45,817 nt of DNA, from contig JAEWYW010000027.1 of the NCBI GenBank assembly GCA_023458535.1, positions 1 to 45,817 on the forward strand. The letters are read 5' to 3'. Numbering within the stretch: position 1 is the stretch's first letter; every line of letters starts with the position of its first letter. Shown here in pieces: positions 8,763-17,576 of the stretch. A model generated the notes under the pieces. The model was given only the letters and a program-made list of their open reading frames with translations. It was not told where the DNA came from and searched no databases. A program made the position numbers and the translations under genes. This DNA is from Bacteroidota bacterium. Its GTDB lineage: Bacteria > Bacteroidota > Bacteroidia > Flavobacteriales > Weeksellaceae.

Positions 8763-9391
8763 ATAAATGACATTGAAAACAAAATGTACATTGCAATTCC
8801 CGACACTAAAGAATAAATCCAATAAATTTCCCAAATATTTTGGTATTCATAGTACAAAATTCTGTAAAATGAAAAGAATGGTAAAGTTCCTATAAAGAAT
8901 AATGTTACACCTAAATTCACATAAAACATTTTGTTCTTTTTAAAATTTAGAATGTTTTCGGAATTAATTTGTTTGTAATATTCCATCAGTACCAAAATCA
9001 TCAACAGTAGACATCCAAAAGTATAATTAAATGAAAAAATAATTTTATTCTCTTTAAAATAGAGTTCTGATGGAATAAATGACAAGATATATACAGCTGA
9101 AAATAAGAAATATATGTTGGTGTTTTTAAGCGATTTCAATGCATATAACCAATAAAAAAATAAAAATTCAAATGGTATAACAAAAAAATTATAAAATAAT
9201 GTCTTGTCAAAATCCATTAAAAAGCCACCATATCTCCCTATAGTTTCAAAGATGAATATTATTACTAAATATATTGCGAAATATTTCCAATGCGCAGATT
9301 TTAACGACTTAAGAAATATTAATCCTATAACTGCCGCAACAAATTCCGATATATATAGGGAGTAATCCAGAATTATTCGCAACATTTCCAT
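8741..9391 (-). CDS. multi-TM membrane protein, partner of histidine kinase
   Basis: A 216-residue integral membrane protein with about seven hydrophobic helices and few soluble loops. I do not recognise a named family. It overlaps the kinase gene by 22 bases and starts one base after the stop of the upstream anchored protein, so the four genes are translated from one message. The kinase itself has only one membrane helix and no sensor domain, so this protein may be its membrane sensory partner. That role is inferred from gene order alone. Confidence 0.75.
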   Translation of the reverse strand: MEMLRIILDYSLYISEFVAAVIGLIFLKSLKSAHWKYFAIYLVIIFIFETIGRYGGFLMDFDKTLFYNFFVIPFEFLFFYWLYALKSLKNTNIYFLFSAVYILSFIPSELYFKENKIIFSFNYTFGCLLLMILVLMEYYKQINSENILNFKKNKMFYVNLGVTLFFIGTLPFFSFYRILYYEYQNIWEIYWIYSLVSGIAMYILFSMSFIWGKQSY

Positions 9392-9392
9392 C

Positions 9393-10016
9393 TTAGTAAA
9401 TTTCTCCGATTGTTGTGCATGGTGGAATTAAGCTCCCGTGATTGTCCGCGACCTGCATGGATGGAGCCCCAGTTGTAGTCATGGCCAATGTGCGGGCACT
9501 TTTGTCAGTATTTAAGTTGGCATTGTCAATCTTGTAAGTAATTGGGTTTAAAGGATTAAAATCAAAATCAAGCATTTCACCTTCGTAGCTTTTCTTTATG
9601 GTAGGAATCATTACCATGGTGTGCCTTAATTCATAGTCGTTAGGGACATTAAAAATTCCCTGTTGCCCATATTCCGAAGAGCGAGGATAAGCAGCATAGT
9701 AAAATCTTACACCCAAATCGGCTTCAGTAATGTTCGGATTTACTTTACAGCTCTCAGTCTCAATCGCATTGAGGAAATTTCTCAAATCTTTCATAGAATG
9801 CCATACAGAGTGTGCATCCTCTACAGTTAGGCTACTGTTAATAAATCTCAATTGATTCTCGCGGTAATTGTTCACCATGTGTTTGATGGTATCTTCTGAC
9901 ATTGTTGGTGTACTGATAATCGGACTGGAAGATGCACTAACTTTTGTGAACAAAAAAGTGATGATAGCGCCCAATAAAAAGGCACCTACAATAAAAATAA
10001 TTGATGAAGTTTCCAT
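9393..10016 (-). CDS. membrane-anchored protein, paralogue of 10177-10863
   Basis: A 207-residue protein of unknown function. One N-terminal membrane helix (about 6-25) is followed by a soluble domain with the segments MVNNYRENQL, LGVRFYYAAYPR, HTMVMIPTI, DFDFNPLNPITY and a C-terminal NHGSLIPP. Each of these recurs in the next upstream protein, so the two are tandem paralogues. The gene starts the operon with the multi-TM protein and the two-component pair, because a terminator at 10117-10146 separates it from its paralogue. The composition suggests a periplasmic or surface domain tethered to the inner membrane if the N-terminus stays inside. Confidence 0.75.
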   Translation of the reverse strand: METSSIIFIVGAFLLGAIITFLFTKVSASSSPIISTPTMSEDTIKHMVNNYRENQLRFINSSLTVEDAHSVWHSMKDLRNFLNAIETESCKVNPNITEADLGVRFYYAAYPRSSEYGQQGIFNVPNDYELRHTMVMIPTIKKSYEGEMLDFDFNPLNPITYKIDNANLNTDKSARTLAMTTTGAPSMQVADNHGSLIPPCTTIGEIY

Positions 10017-10116
10017 GTTAAAAGGTTTTTAGTTAAATACATTTGTAAATGTCATATAAATATAGTAATTTTTTAACAGTTATTTAACTAATCGTTGTAT
10101 CCGTGTTTTTACGGAT

Positions 10117-10146
10117 AAAAAAATGGAACAATCTTTCGAATGTCCC
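10117..10146 (-). terminator. minus-strand terminator between the two paralogues
   Basis: On the minus strand a GGGACA/TGTTCC stem with one wobble pair (10125-10146) is followed by one A and seven T residues (plus-strand A run 10117-10123). Immediately beyond it a second hairpin TATCCGT/ACGGATA occupies 10098-10117. Together they should separate transcription of the gene at 10177 from the operon below. Confidence 0.6.
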
Positions 10147-10176
10147 ATTAGTTCTTATCATTTTATTGCGTAGATT

Positions 10177-10863
10177 TTAGTAATTCTGTACGATATTGGT
10201 GGAAGGTGGAATTAAATTTCCGTGGTTTTGTGCCACTGTGTTGATAGGACTGGTGCGAGAACTTGCTGCCACTGTTTTATCCGAAGATGAGGTACTGTTC
10301 ATTCTTCTTGCATGTGTGTAGGTGTTTTCATCTAAAGGATTAAAATCATAATTCAGATAATTTCCTGACGAATCTTTCATATTCAGGGTGGGAACCATAA
10401 TCAGTGTATGAAGCTGAGCATATTCTCTAGGGGGATTGGTTCCAGTGTTATTGAATACATCCCAATTTTCTTCTTTAGGGTAAGAAGCGTAGTAGAATCT
10501 TACTCCCAAATCTTTAAGATTAATATTTCCGTTTCGGCTTTGACTTTCAATTTCTACAGTTGATATAAATTTCTTTACAGTTCGCAGGTCAAACCAAACA
10601 GAATTGGCATCTTCAATATTTAAATGATTGTTTACCGCAGTAAGTTGGGTGTTCCTGTAATTGTTCACCATATTCTGGATTACATTGGTGTTCATTAGGC
10701 TGGGTTCATCCACTTTTGTGGTTTTGCTTAAGAGATTAATAATGGTTTGAACCAAAAAGAAGAAAAAAGCTCCCGCAACAAAAACCAGCGTTAACAAAAT
10801 AACATTGTCACGAAACAAATTTTCTCTGATGAGTTCCTCTGTTAATAAATTGTCTTTATCCAT
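10177..10863 (-). CDS. membrane-anchored protein, paralogue of 9393-10016
   Basis: A 228-residue protein of unknown function with one membrane helix at about 20-45 preceded by a charged cytosolic stretch. The soluble part shares MVNNYRNTQL, LGVRFYYASYP, HTLIMVPTL, NYDFNPLDENTY and NHGNLIPPS with the downstream paralogue, about 160 bases away. This copy carries a longer N-terminus and an insert after the FYYASYP segment. It has its own terminator and so may be expressed separately. Duplication next to a sensor operon hints at a shared envelope function, which is inference. Confidence 0.75.
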   Translation of the reverse strand: MDKDNLLTEELIRENLFRDNVILLTLVFVAGAFFFFLVQTIINLLSKTTKVDEPSLMNTNVIQNMVNNYRNTQLTAVNNHLNIEDANSVWFDLRTVKKFISTVEIESQSRNGNINLKDLGVRFYYASYPKEENWDVFNNTGTNPPREYAQLHTLIMVPTLNMKDSSGNYLNYDFNPLDENTYTHARRMNSTSSSDKTVAASSRTSPINTVAQNHGNLIPPSTNIVQNY

Positions 10864-11010
10864 ATCAAATATATTTTTTTTAAAGATATATATTTTTGTG
10901 TGGATTGGAGATTATTTTTTCTTAAAAGAGTTTACAGGAACGCTAATGCTCATACTTGCTGAGTTGGAAAAATCAATTTGATAGTTCTACACGTAAATGA
11001 AAAAATAGGA

Positions 11011-11619
11011 CTATTTAGTTCTTCTAAAAATAAGAACCACATTTAAAAACAGCAACAGAAAATCAAGCGTTATCCAGATGCTGAGCTTCATGTTTTGATA
11101 ATTGTAAGCTTCAATTTCTTTTTTGGCTTGGTCGGAAAGTTTAGCACTTTGGTTAATGTAGTTTTGAACTTCTACAATCTGATCTATATTTTTATTGGGA
11201 ACAGAATGCTGTGAAAAATATGCAAGATTTTTCTTCCCAAGATATCCAACTACCCAATACTCATCAGAGTTTTTCATTTTTAGGAAATCTGTTCTGAAAT
11301 GGTCTGAACGTATTTTACCTAAATGATTGGTTTCTATTCTCGTTGCTTTGGATTCAGGATTGATATGTTTAGTAATTACATAAAAATCCAGTGGTTGTGG
11401 TAATTTATTCACCACCTGTAGTGCCACGGAATTTTTAGCAATCTTCGAAATACTCTTCCCAATAAACCAATAGCTGAAAATAGCGGTAGTGGCAACAATA
11501 GTGGCAATTCTGAAAATTTTTGCCATCACTGCATATTTTCCAGATTTTACCTTTGATAGAATTAACGAAAATACTAATGCTAAAAAGAGAATAAAAATAA
11601 TAAATCCCATACCATGCAA
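11011..11619 (-). CDS. hypothetical membrane protein
   Basis: A 202-residue protein that I do not recognise. Two hydrophobic helices lie near the N-terminus (about 5-23 and 34-54). They are followed by a soluble domain of about 115 residues and a third helix near the C-terminus (about 178-196) ending in a basic tail. It begins 16 bases after the HD hydrolase stop, so the two are probably co-transcribed. The soluble loop contains SDEYWVVGYLGKKNLAYF, a strand-rich patch. The start could instead be the ATG three codons later (11610). Confidence 0.65.
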   Translation of the reverse strand: MHGMGFIIFILFLALVFSLILSKVKSGKYAVMAKIFRIATIVATTAIFSYWFIGKSISKIAKNSVALQVVNKLPQPLDFYVITKHINPESKATRIETNHLGKIRSDHFRTDFLKMKNSDEYWVVGYLGKKNLAYFSQHSVPNKNIDQIVEVQNYINQSAKLSDQAKKEIEAYNYQNMKLSIWITLDFLLLFLNVVLIFRRTK

Positions 11620-11635
11620 AAGTACTAACTTTTGG

Positions 11636-12283
11636 TTAAATCTTGGAATTCCATTCGTTATAAAACTGCTCTAAGAAGTTTTCCATGTACTGATGGCGTA
11701 TTTCAGCAAGTTCCCTGCCTTTTTCTGTATTCATCAAGTCTTTCAGCAACAGTAGTTTTTCGTAAAAGTGATTGATGGTAGTTCCGTTGGATTTTTTGTA
11801 TTCTTCCTTGCTCATATTAAGTTGAGGAGGTGTATGCGGATCATACATCGGGTTATTCTTAAAACCACCGAAATTAAAGGTGCGCGCTATGCCTATGGCA
11901 CCGATGGCATCAAGACGATCTGCATCCTGCACAATTTGCAGTTCTATAGGTTGCTCTTTTGCAGTTTCATTTCGGTTTTTAAAGGAGATGTTTTTAATGA
12001 TATAAATAACCTCTTTAATAATTTTGGGGTCAACATTATTCTCTACCAGAAATTTTTCGGCCGTTTCTGGGCCGATGTTTTCATCACCGTTAAAAAATTT
12101 AGGGTCTGCAATATCATGCAACAGTGCGCCAAGCTCCACCACCAAATAATTGCAGTTATAGCATTGTGCAATATTTTGGGATTGTTTCCAAACCCGTTCG
12201 ATATGGAACCAGTCGTGACCGGCTTCAGCATCTTTTAATTTTTCCTTTACGAAATCTATGGTGGTAGCTATTAATTGATTCAT
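11636..12283 (-). CDS. HD domain phosphohydrolase
   Basis: A 215-residue metal-dependent phosphohydrolase of the HD superfamily, close to the YedJ-like group. The metal ligands appear in order: His27 (HDWFHIERVW), the His56-Asp57 doublet (ALLHDIAD) and Asp122 in QDADRLDAIGAIGIART. The length is normal for the group, and it is all-helical and cytosolic. It is the first gene of a two-gene minus-strand operon with the membrane protein at 11011. The substrate is unknown; related proteins act on nucleotides or phosphate esters. Confidence 0.93.
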   Translation of the reverse strand: MNQLIATTIDFVKEKLKDAEAGHDWFHIERVWKQSQNIAQCYNCNYLVVELGALLHDIADPKFFNGDENIGPETAEKFLVENNVDPKIIKEVIYIIKNISFKNRNETAKEQPIELQIVQDADRLDAIGAIGIARTFNFGGFKNNPMYDPHTPPQLNMSKEEYKKSNGTTINHFYEKLLLLKDLMNTEKGRELAEIRHQYMENFLEQFYNEWNSKI

Positions 12284-12410
12284 CAGTAACGTTTGAGTGC
12301 TCGCAATAATGGTGAATTATGTTGGCTTTTGCAAGAATAATACGCATGAATTTACTGCTGTTTAAAAACGTACTGTTTCTATTTTCAATTCAATTTGCGT
12401 TTGTAATTCA

Positions 12411-12440
12411 TTTGAACTTTTCTAAAAATGTGTATCTTTA
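12411..12440 (+). promoter_or_regulatory. Bacteroidota-type promoter of the GreA-like gene
   Basis: TTTG at 12411-12414, an 18-base spacer, and TATCTTTA at 12433-12440 match the -33 and -7 elements of Bacteroidota primary-sigma promoters with one mismatch in the last base. The ATG follows 15 bases later. Confidence 0.6.
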
Positions 12441-12455
12441 ATTAAACAAGAGATT

Positions 12456-12905
12456 ATGCAGAAGATAGAGTACATGAAAAGCGACATAAGAAATTATGTG
12501 GTACAGTTGATAAAAGAAAAAATTGAAAAACTATCTAAATATATTGAGTTTACCACTGAAGCCAGCCGCGAAATAAAGAAAACACCCAAGTACGATATTA
12601 TTCGTGAAGGAGCTCAAGAGGAAATCTACCAAATGCAAAAACAACTCGCCGAGCTTAACAAACTCCTTAACGGAATGACAAAAGTGGTGAACACCAGATT
12701 CGACACCGTTCAACTGGGTTCTTTAGTGGTTACCAATAAAGCTCGTTTTTATATTTCCGTGTCTTTAGGAGAATTCTTCTTGGAGGGTGACCGTTTCTAT
12801 GCGATTTCAGAAGAAAGTCCGATGGCGCAAATCATGCTTGGTAAAAATGAAGGCGATGATTTTATTTTGAATAATATTCATCAAAAAATTGAAGAAATTT
12901 TGTAG
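12456..12905 (+). CDS. GreA/GreB-like protein with non-acidic coiled-coil tip
   Basis: A 149-residue protein. Residues 1-80 form an antiparallel helical hairpin. Residues 84-140 are a GreA-type C-terminal domain, with VQLGSLVVTN, a beta core and the signature SPMAQIMLGKNEGDDF (121-136). The C-terminal domain of Gre factors docks on RNA polymerase. The hairpin tip, where GreA has the acidic residues that stimulate transcript cleavage, here reads REIKKTPKYD and is basic. It therefore may bind polymerase without promoting cleavage, as some Gre homologues do. The gene stands alone behind a good promoter. A start at codon 7 (12474) is possible. Confidence 0.85.
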   Translation: MQKIEYMKSDIRNYVVQLIKEKIEKLSKYIEFTTEASREIKKTPKYDIIREGAQEEIYQMQKQLAELNKLLNGMTKVVNTRFDTVQLGSLVVTNKARFYISVSLGEFFLEGDRFYAISEESPMAQIMLGKNEGDDFILNNIHQKIEEIL

Positions 12906-12960
12906 CAAATCAAACATTTTTGATGGTTAGAAAATCTAAATTTTAATGTATTTTTACGTC

Positions 12961-13476
12961 ATGAAGCCACAGGAAATTTTACAACAAATCATCCAGAACA
13001 GAAAAAGTATTTTCCCAAAAGACTATTCTCAGGAGGCAATACCAGATGCTGTGTTAGAGGAAATTCTTAGTTCTACGCAATATACACCCAATCACAAGAG
13101 AACAAAGCCTTGGCGCTTTCAAATATTCAGAGGTGAAGAAAAGCATCTACTAGGGAGAGAACTTCAGGAGATTTACAAAGAAACAACACCTAGCCATCTC
13201 TTTTTAGAGAAAAAATACCAAGACATTGGTTTCAAAGTAGAGAAATCTGATGCAGTGATTACCATCGTTGTTAATTTTTCTGGCTTAGTTCCCGAATGGG
13301 AAGAAATAGCAGCCACGGCTATGGCGGTACAAAACATGTACTTAACATGTACGGTCAATAACATCGGATGCTACTGGAGTTCTCCAAAGTACGTTGAATT
13401 GATCAAAAATTCAATCACCATTGAAGAAAATCAGAAATGCTTGGGTTTATTTTATTTGGGAATGATGCCGAATTGA
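12961..13476 (+). CDS. nitroreductase family protein
   Basis: A 171-residue FMN-dependent nitroreductase-fold protein from the ATG at 12961. The family's N-terminal RKSIFPKDY and the helix with TPNHKRTKPWRF (flavin phosphate contacts) are visible. So are the central helix ATAMAVQNMYLTC and the GCYWSSP segment that closes the flavin site. These proteins usually work as dimers in the cytosol and reduce nitro or enone substrates with NAD(P)H. An ATG 5 codons upstream (12946) is possible, but it would leave almost no leader. The substrate is unknown. Confidence 0.93.
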   Translation: MKPQEILQQIIQNRKSIFPKDYSQEAIPDAVLEEILSSTQYTPNHKRTKPWRFQIFRGEEKHLLGRELQEIYKETTPSHLFLEKKYQDIGFKVEKSDAVITIVVNFSGLVPEWEEIAATAMAVQNMYLTCTVNNIGCYWSSPKYVELIKNSITIEENQKCLGLFYLGMMPN

Positions 13477-13556
13477 TCATTGCAAAACAATATTTTTGAT
13501 AGTCTTACTGTAAAGAGTTATTTATTTTAAAAAATTTGTATAAAAAAATAGATTTT

Positions 13557-13588
13557 ATTGACATATATGCTTTGTTTTGCTATTTTTG
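13557..13588 (+). promoter_or_regulatory. Bacteroidota-type promoter of the T9SS protein gene
   Basis: ATTG at 13557-13560, a 20-base spacer and a perfect TATTTTTG (13581-13588) fit the -33 and -7 consensus. The ATG lies 21 bases downstream. Confidence 0.65.
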
Positions 13589-13609
13589 TAAAACATCAAA
13601 TAAAATTAT

Positions 13610-16195
13610 ATGAAAAAAATTCTATCTTCTTTATTTATCTTTCTCTGTTATGGAATAATTTTCGCCCAACTTGATAAGGAGCACTGGTTTGCACCGATGA
13701 AGGATCAAACTGGTCTTTCAGATCAATACCAAAAATTATATCTATCTACAGATCGAGCCACACCATTCCCTGTTGAAATTTATAACAATAATATTCTTGT
13801 TGGTACAGTAACAATCAGCAAAGGAAATCCTCAAAAATTTGATGTTGTGTGCGATCAAATTATCACGACATTAGATAACGACTTGTTTAAACCTATTAAT
13901 AAAGGTCTGCATGTGAAAGGAGAATTTCCATTCTTTGCTAACCTAAGGTTTGCAGTACGCAATCATGCGGAAATCGTGACTTCCAAAGGGAGAGGTTCTA
14001 TGGGAACCTTATTTTATGCGGCTGTCGCTCCCATAACAGTATCTCCGGCTAGTGGAAGTACCGTATTGAATTATACAACGGGTATTATAGCTACAGAAGA
14101 CAATACCTCTGTCACCGTGTCGGGCTATAAATCCACAGTGCAGTTTTCGAACGGAATGACAGGTGCTACCAATCCTACTTTAACATTTACTTTAAACAAA
14201 GGTCAATCTTATATCATTGAAGGCAAAGGCAATATTGCGGGAAATCTCACTGGTTTTATTGGTGCTAAAATTATGTCGGATAAGCCAATTACCGTTACTA
14301 ATGGTAATTTTAATGGTCAATATGCTGGAAATCATTCCAACAATACAGATATTATTATGGATCAGGCAGTTTCTGTTGACAGGTTAGGCCAGGAGTTTAT
14401 TATTGTAAAAGGTAATGGTACTATTGGTAGAAATACAGAAGGTGCCCTAATTGTCGCTACCGAAAACAATACACAAGTTTTTGTAAATGATGAAACTATT
14501 TCTCTTGCAACACTTAATGAAGGTCAGTTTTTTGTAATACCAGACACCAAATACAAACTTCAAAACGGTACGCATTACAATATGGCCATTAGAACCAGTA
14601 AAAATGCTTACGTTTATCAATTGCTCGCTGGTGATAACGGTAGTTCCGAAGTTGCTACGGGAGGTTTTAATTTCATACCCCCACTCAACTGCTATCTTCC
14701 AAGAAAAATCGATGAATTAGGCTTAATTAATGAAAACTATCTTGTCTCGAATAATAACCCTAGTGGTATTCTGAATATTCCAACGAGACTGAATATGATC
14801 ACACAGAAAGGTGCTGCTGTCATGGTTAATGGGTCGGCACCCGCAGCAGGTACTGGTCCTTTTGATGTGACTGGTAATGTGAACTGGGTTTCCTACAGTA
14901 TACCCAATGTTACAGGAAATCTCACCATCACTTCAGATCGTGCCATTACAGCGGGCATCAGTGCTGGGAACGATGCCGCAGGATACGGAGGATACTTTGC
15001 AGGATTCTCATCTATTCCTATTATTTTAAAACTATCTGGAGTGTGTATTCCAGATTTGGTTTTGGAAGTGAGTAATGGCTTCGATTCTTACCAATGGTAT
15101 TTAAATAATGATCCTATTCCAGGTGCTACTTCTCACACTTACACGCCAACGGTACCTGGTAATTATACAGTGCAAGTTGTGATGGCGGGGTGCAGTCCAC
15201 TGCGAACAGTTCCTTATTATGTGGCATCAAGACTAGATGTTAAAAACGATACTATTTATGCATGTTATATTGAAGATGACATTACAAAGGGAAAGTTTAA
15301 TCTTACCACAGCTAATGTAACTGTAGGTTCAGGTGTATTTACAAAAAAATATTACACTTCTGAGGCAAACGCTGTAAGTGATGTAAACGCAATTTCAAAT
15401 CCAGACTCTTATATAGCGAACAGTGGCAGCATTGTCTACGTAAGAGTTATGAATGAAGAAGGTTGTTACTCGGTTGCGAAAATTACTTTGCTGGTTAAAG
15501 GACCTAAATATTCAACAGTGTTAAAAGACCAACACATTTGTATAGATGCAAGAGCGAGTTTAGATGCTGGCGCAGGTTACACCTCTTATGAGTGGAGTAC
15601 GGGAGCAACAACGCAGGTGATTAGTGGTGTTTCGGTAGGAGAATATTGGGTAAAACTAGGTCACGATGGATGTTTTACTACTCAAAAGGTTAAAGTTTTT
15701 AAACTGGATGATCCTGTTATAACAGGCGTTGAAATAAAAAATAATAATGTAAGTGTATTTGCAGAAGGTGGAAAACCACCTTATAAATATTCTGTTGATG
15801 GTGGTAACTGGCAAGATTCTAACCAATTTAGTGGATTGTCGCGCGGCCAACATATCTTTAATGTAAAAGATGCTAATGATTGTTCTCCAGTTTCGGTTGA
15901 AGTTACTGTTCCAAATCTTATAAATGCAATTACACCTAATGGCGACAATTATAACGATTACGTCGATTATAGGGATCTTGCCTATAAGGATAATTTTAAA
16001 TTTACAGTGTTTGACAGATACGAAAATTTAATTTTCACAGGTGATCAATTCAGTAACTACCGATGGGATGGAAGGCATTTCGATAAAAAAATAGTTACGG
16101 GAACATATTGGTATGTTGTTACATGGAATGAAGCAAATGTGCAGAGAACTCCTATAAAATATACGGGTTGGATTTTGGTGAAAAATAGGGATTAA
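13610..16195 (+). CDS. T9SS type B secreted protein with IgGFc-binding-like domain
   Basis: An 861-residue exported protein. The signal peptide is at 1-19 (ending IIFAQ). Residues of about 120-470 repeat hydrophobic beta patterns (ATEDNTSVTVSGY, GQSYIIEGKG, MSDKPITVTNG) that resemble the IgGFc-binding N-terminal domain found in bacterial surface proteins. One Ig/PKD-like module follows at about 480-540 (YQWYLNNDPIPGATSHTY), and a second at about 640-700. The C-terminus is the gliding-motility-associated type B domain (ITPNGDNYNDYV, FTVFDRYENLIFTG, GTYWYVVTW), which directs secretion through the type IX system. The cargo domain suggests adhesion. The binding partner is unknown, and the IgGFc similarity does not prove IgG binding. 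Confidence 0.88.
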   Translation: MKKILSSLFIFLCYGIIFAQLDKEHWFAPMKDQTGLSDQYQKLYLSTDRATPFPVEIYNNNILVGTVTISKGNPQKFDVVCDQIITTLDNDLFKPINKGLHVKGEFPFFANLRFAVRNHAEIVTSKGRGSMGTLFYAAVAPITVSPASGSTVLNYTTGIIATEDNTSVTVSGYKSTVQFSNGMTGATNPTLTFTLNKGQSYIIEGKGNIAGNLTGFIGAKIMSDKPITVTNGNFNGQYAGNHSNNTDIIMDQAVSVDRLGQEFIIVKGNGTIGRNTEGALIVATENNTQVFVNDETISLATLNEGQFFVIPDTKYKLQNGTHYNMAIRTSKNAYVYQLLAGDNGSSEVATGGFNFIPPLNCYLPRKIDELGLINENYLVSNNNPSGILNIPTRLNMITQKGAAVMVNGSAPAAGTGPFDVTGNVNWVSYSIPNVTGNLTITSDRAITAGISAGNDAAGYGGYFAGFSSIPIILKLSGVCIPDLVLEVSNGFDSYQWYLNNDPIPGATSHTYTPTVPGNYTVQVVMAGCSPLRTVPYYVASRLDVKNDTIYACYIEDDITKGKFNLTTANVTVGSGVFTKKYYTSEANAVSDVNAISNPDSYIANSGSIVYVRVMNEEGCYSVAKITLLVKGPKYSTVLKDQHICIDARASLDAGAGYTSYEWSTGATTQVISGVSVGEYWVKLGHDGCFTTQKVKVFKLDDPVITGVEIKNNNVSVFAEGGKPPYKYSVDGGNWQDSNQFSGLSRGQHIFNVKDANDCSPVSVEVTVPNLINAITPNGDNYNDYVDYRDLAYKDNFKFTVFDRYENLIFTGDQFSNYRWDGRHFDKKIVTGTYWYVVTWNEANVQRTPIKYTGWILVKNRD

Positions 16196-16232
16196 TTTAG
16201 TTTATATTTTCTGATAATTAGGAAAATTTATA

Positions 16233-16240
16233 TATCTTTG
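16233..16240 (+). promoter_or_regulatory. -7 promoter element of rpsP
   Basis: A perfect TATCTTTG lies 47 bases before the rpsP ATG. No clean -33 TTTG is seen at the expected distance. Confidence 0.6.
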
Positions 16241-16287
16241 CACACTTAAATATTTAACCGGGACGTGATCCCAAAAATCAAAACAAT

Positions 16288-16857
16288 ATGTCAGTAAAAA
16301 TTAGATTACAAAGACACGGTAAAAAAGGAAAACCTTTTTTCCACATCGTGGTTGCAGATTCAAGAGCTAAAAGAGATGGTAGATTCATCGAAAAATTAGG
16401 AACTTACAACCCAATTACCAACCCTGCAACTATCGATTTAAACGTTGATGCTGCTGTAGAGTGGTTAAACAAAGGTGCTCAGCCGTCTGATACTGCAAGA
16501 GCTATTTTATCTTACAAAGGTGCTCTTTACAAAAAACACTTACAAGGTGGTGTTGCTAAAGGTGCTTTCGACGAAGCTGAAGCTGAGAAAAGATTCAATG
16601 CTTGGGTAGAAGGTAAAGAAGCAAAAGTACAAGGGAAAGTTGATGGTTTAGCTACTGCTAAAGCTGATGCTAAGAAAGCTGCTTTTGATGCTGAGGTAAA
16701 AGTAAATGAAGCAAGAATTGCTGCTGCTGCACAAGTATTAGCTGATGCTAAAGCTGCTGAGGAAGCTGCAAATGCTCCTGCAGAAGAAGTAGTTGCTGAA
16801 GAAACTGAAACTACTACTGAAGGTGAAACTTCAACTGAAGAAAACACAGAAGCTTAA
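16288..16857 (+). CDS. rpsP: 30S ribosomal protein S16 with long C-terminal tail
   Basis: A 189-residue S16. The first 80 or so residues are canonical (MSVKIRLQRHGKKGKPFFHIVVADSR, shown here only as the family start, then RFIEKLGTYNP). The family is usually 80-90 residues long. Here a tail of about 105 residues is added, first Lys/Ala-rich helix and then almost only Ala, Glu and Thr. Such tails are common in Bacteroidota S16 proteins and should project from the small subunit surface; their function is not known to me. rimM follows 15 bases later, the usual partner since RimM assists maturation of the S16-containing head region. Confidence 0.97.
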   Translation: MSVKIRLQRHGKKGKPFFHIVVADSRAKRDGRFIEKLGTYNPITNPATIDLNVDAAVEWLNKGAQPSDTARAILSYKGALYKKHLQGGVAKGAFDEAEAEKRFNAWVEGKEAKVQGKVDGLATAKADAKKAAFDAEVKVNEARIAAAAQVLADAKAAEEAANAPAEEVVAEETETTTEGETSTEENTEA

Positions 16858-16872
16858 TAAATTACCTTGGTG

Positions 16873-17415
16873 ATGCGTAAAGAGGATTGTTATTTTCTTG
16901 GTAGAATTACCCGCACACACGGTATTGCTGGGAATGTTGTCTTAAAATTAGACACCGACCAGCCAGAGCTTTACAATAAATTGGAATCAATATTCGTTGA
17001 AATCAACGGATTATTGGTTCCTTTTTTTATTGAAAAACAATCATGGCAAAAAGGAGACACAAAAATCCTAAGCTTCAAGAACTCTACTCAGGCTTTAGTA
17101 GAACAGTCTGTGGGTAAAAATGTATTTCTTCCGCTTTCTAACTTGCCAGTACTTTCTGGTAAGCAATTTTATTATCATGAAGTCATAGGTTATTCTATTT
17201 ATGATGAAAACAATGTATTTTGTGGCATCATTAAAGAAGTGAACGACCAAACTGCTCAACATTATTTTATTCTCGATCTCAATGGTAAGGAAGTGGTAAT
17301 TCCGATTATTAAAGATTGGATATTAGCTGTTAACCGAGAGGAAAAAAGCATCCAAATGCAACTTCCTGAAGGTTTAATGGATGTGTTCCTAACACCAGCT
17401 GTTCGCGACGAGTAA
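16873..17415 (+). CDS. rimM: 16S rRNA processing/ribosome maturation factor RimM
   Basis: A 180-residue RimM. The N-terminal domain begins CYFLGRITRTHGIAGNVVLK, typical of the family. The C-terminal PRC-barrel-like half (about 95-180) has FYYHEVIGYSIYD, VIPIIKDWI and ends in GLMDVF. RimM acts in 30S head assembly. I chose the ATG at 16873; the TTG and GTG just upstream would add two residues. It is translated directly after rpsP, and the usual trmD is not next, because the Ter operon starts instead. Confidence 0.95.
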   Translation: MRKEDCYFLGRITRTHGIAGNVVLKLDTDQPELYNKLESIFVEINGLLVPFFIEKQSWQKGDTKILSFKNSTQALVEQSVGKNVFLPLSNLPVLSGKQFYYHEVIGYSIYDENNVFCGIIKEVNDQTAQHYFILDLNGKEVVIPIIKDWILAVNREEKSIQMQLPEGLMDVFLTPAVRDE

Positions 17416-17475
17416 TTTTTCTACCTATTTTACAACTTTCTAAAAGATGTTCCACATCGAGGGAGGTCTCATTTA

Positions 17476-17509
17476 TTGGTGTTCAAATATTAACTTTTAT
17501 TTACCTTTT
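17476..17509 (+). promoter_or_regulatory. candidate promoter of the Ter operon
   Basis: TTG at 17476-17478 and TACCTTTT at 17502-17509 (one mismatch to TAnnTTTG) are separated by 23 bases, leaving a leader of about 65 bases. The match is modest, and other positions in this AT-rich spacer are possible. Confidence 0.3.
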
Positions 17510-17576
17510 AAAAATCTGTAATTTCAAAAAAAAAGCTTTAAATTTAATCCTTTAAAATTAAATGTAAAGATATTGA

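Noticed and set aside
16527..16847. 106-residue antisense ORF inside rpsP
   Set aside because: The Ala/Ser-rich composition is the mirror of the Ala/Glu-rich codons of the S16 tail; this is a shadow ORF.
17416..17576. trmD expected after rimM
   Set aside because: The spacer is only 161 bases and terD follows; no part of trmD is present.
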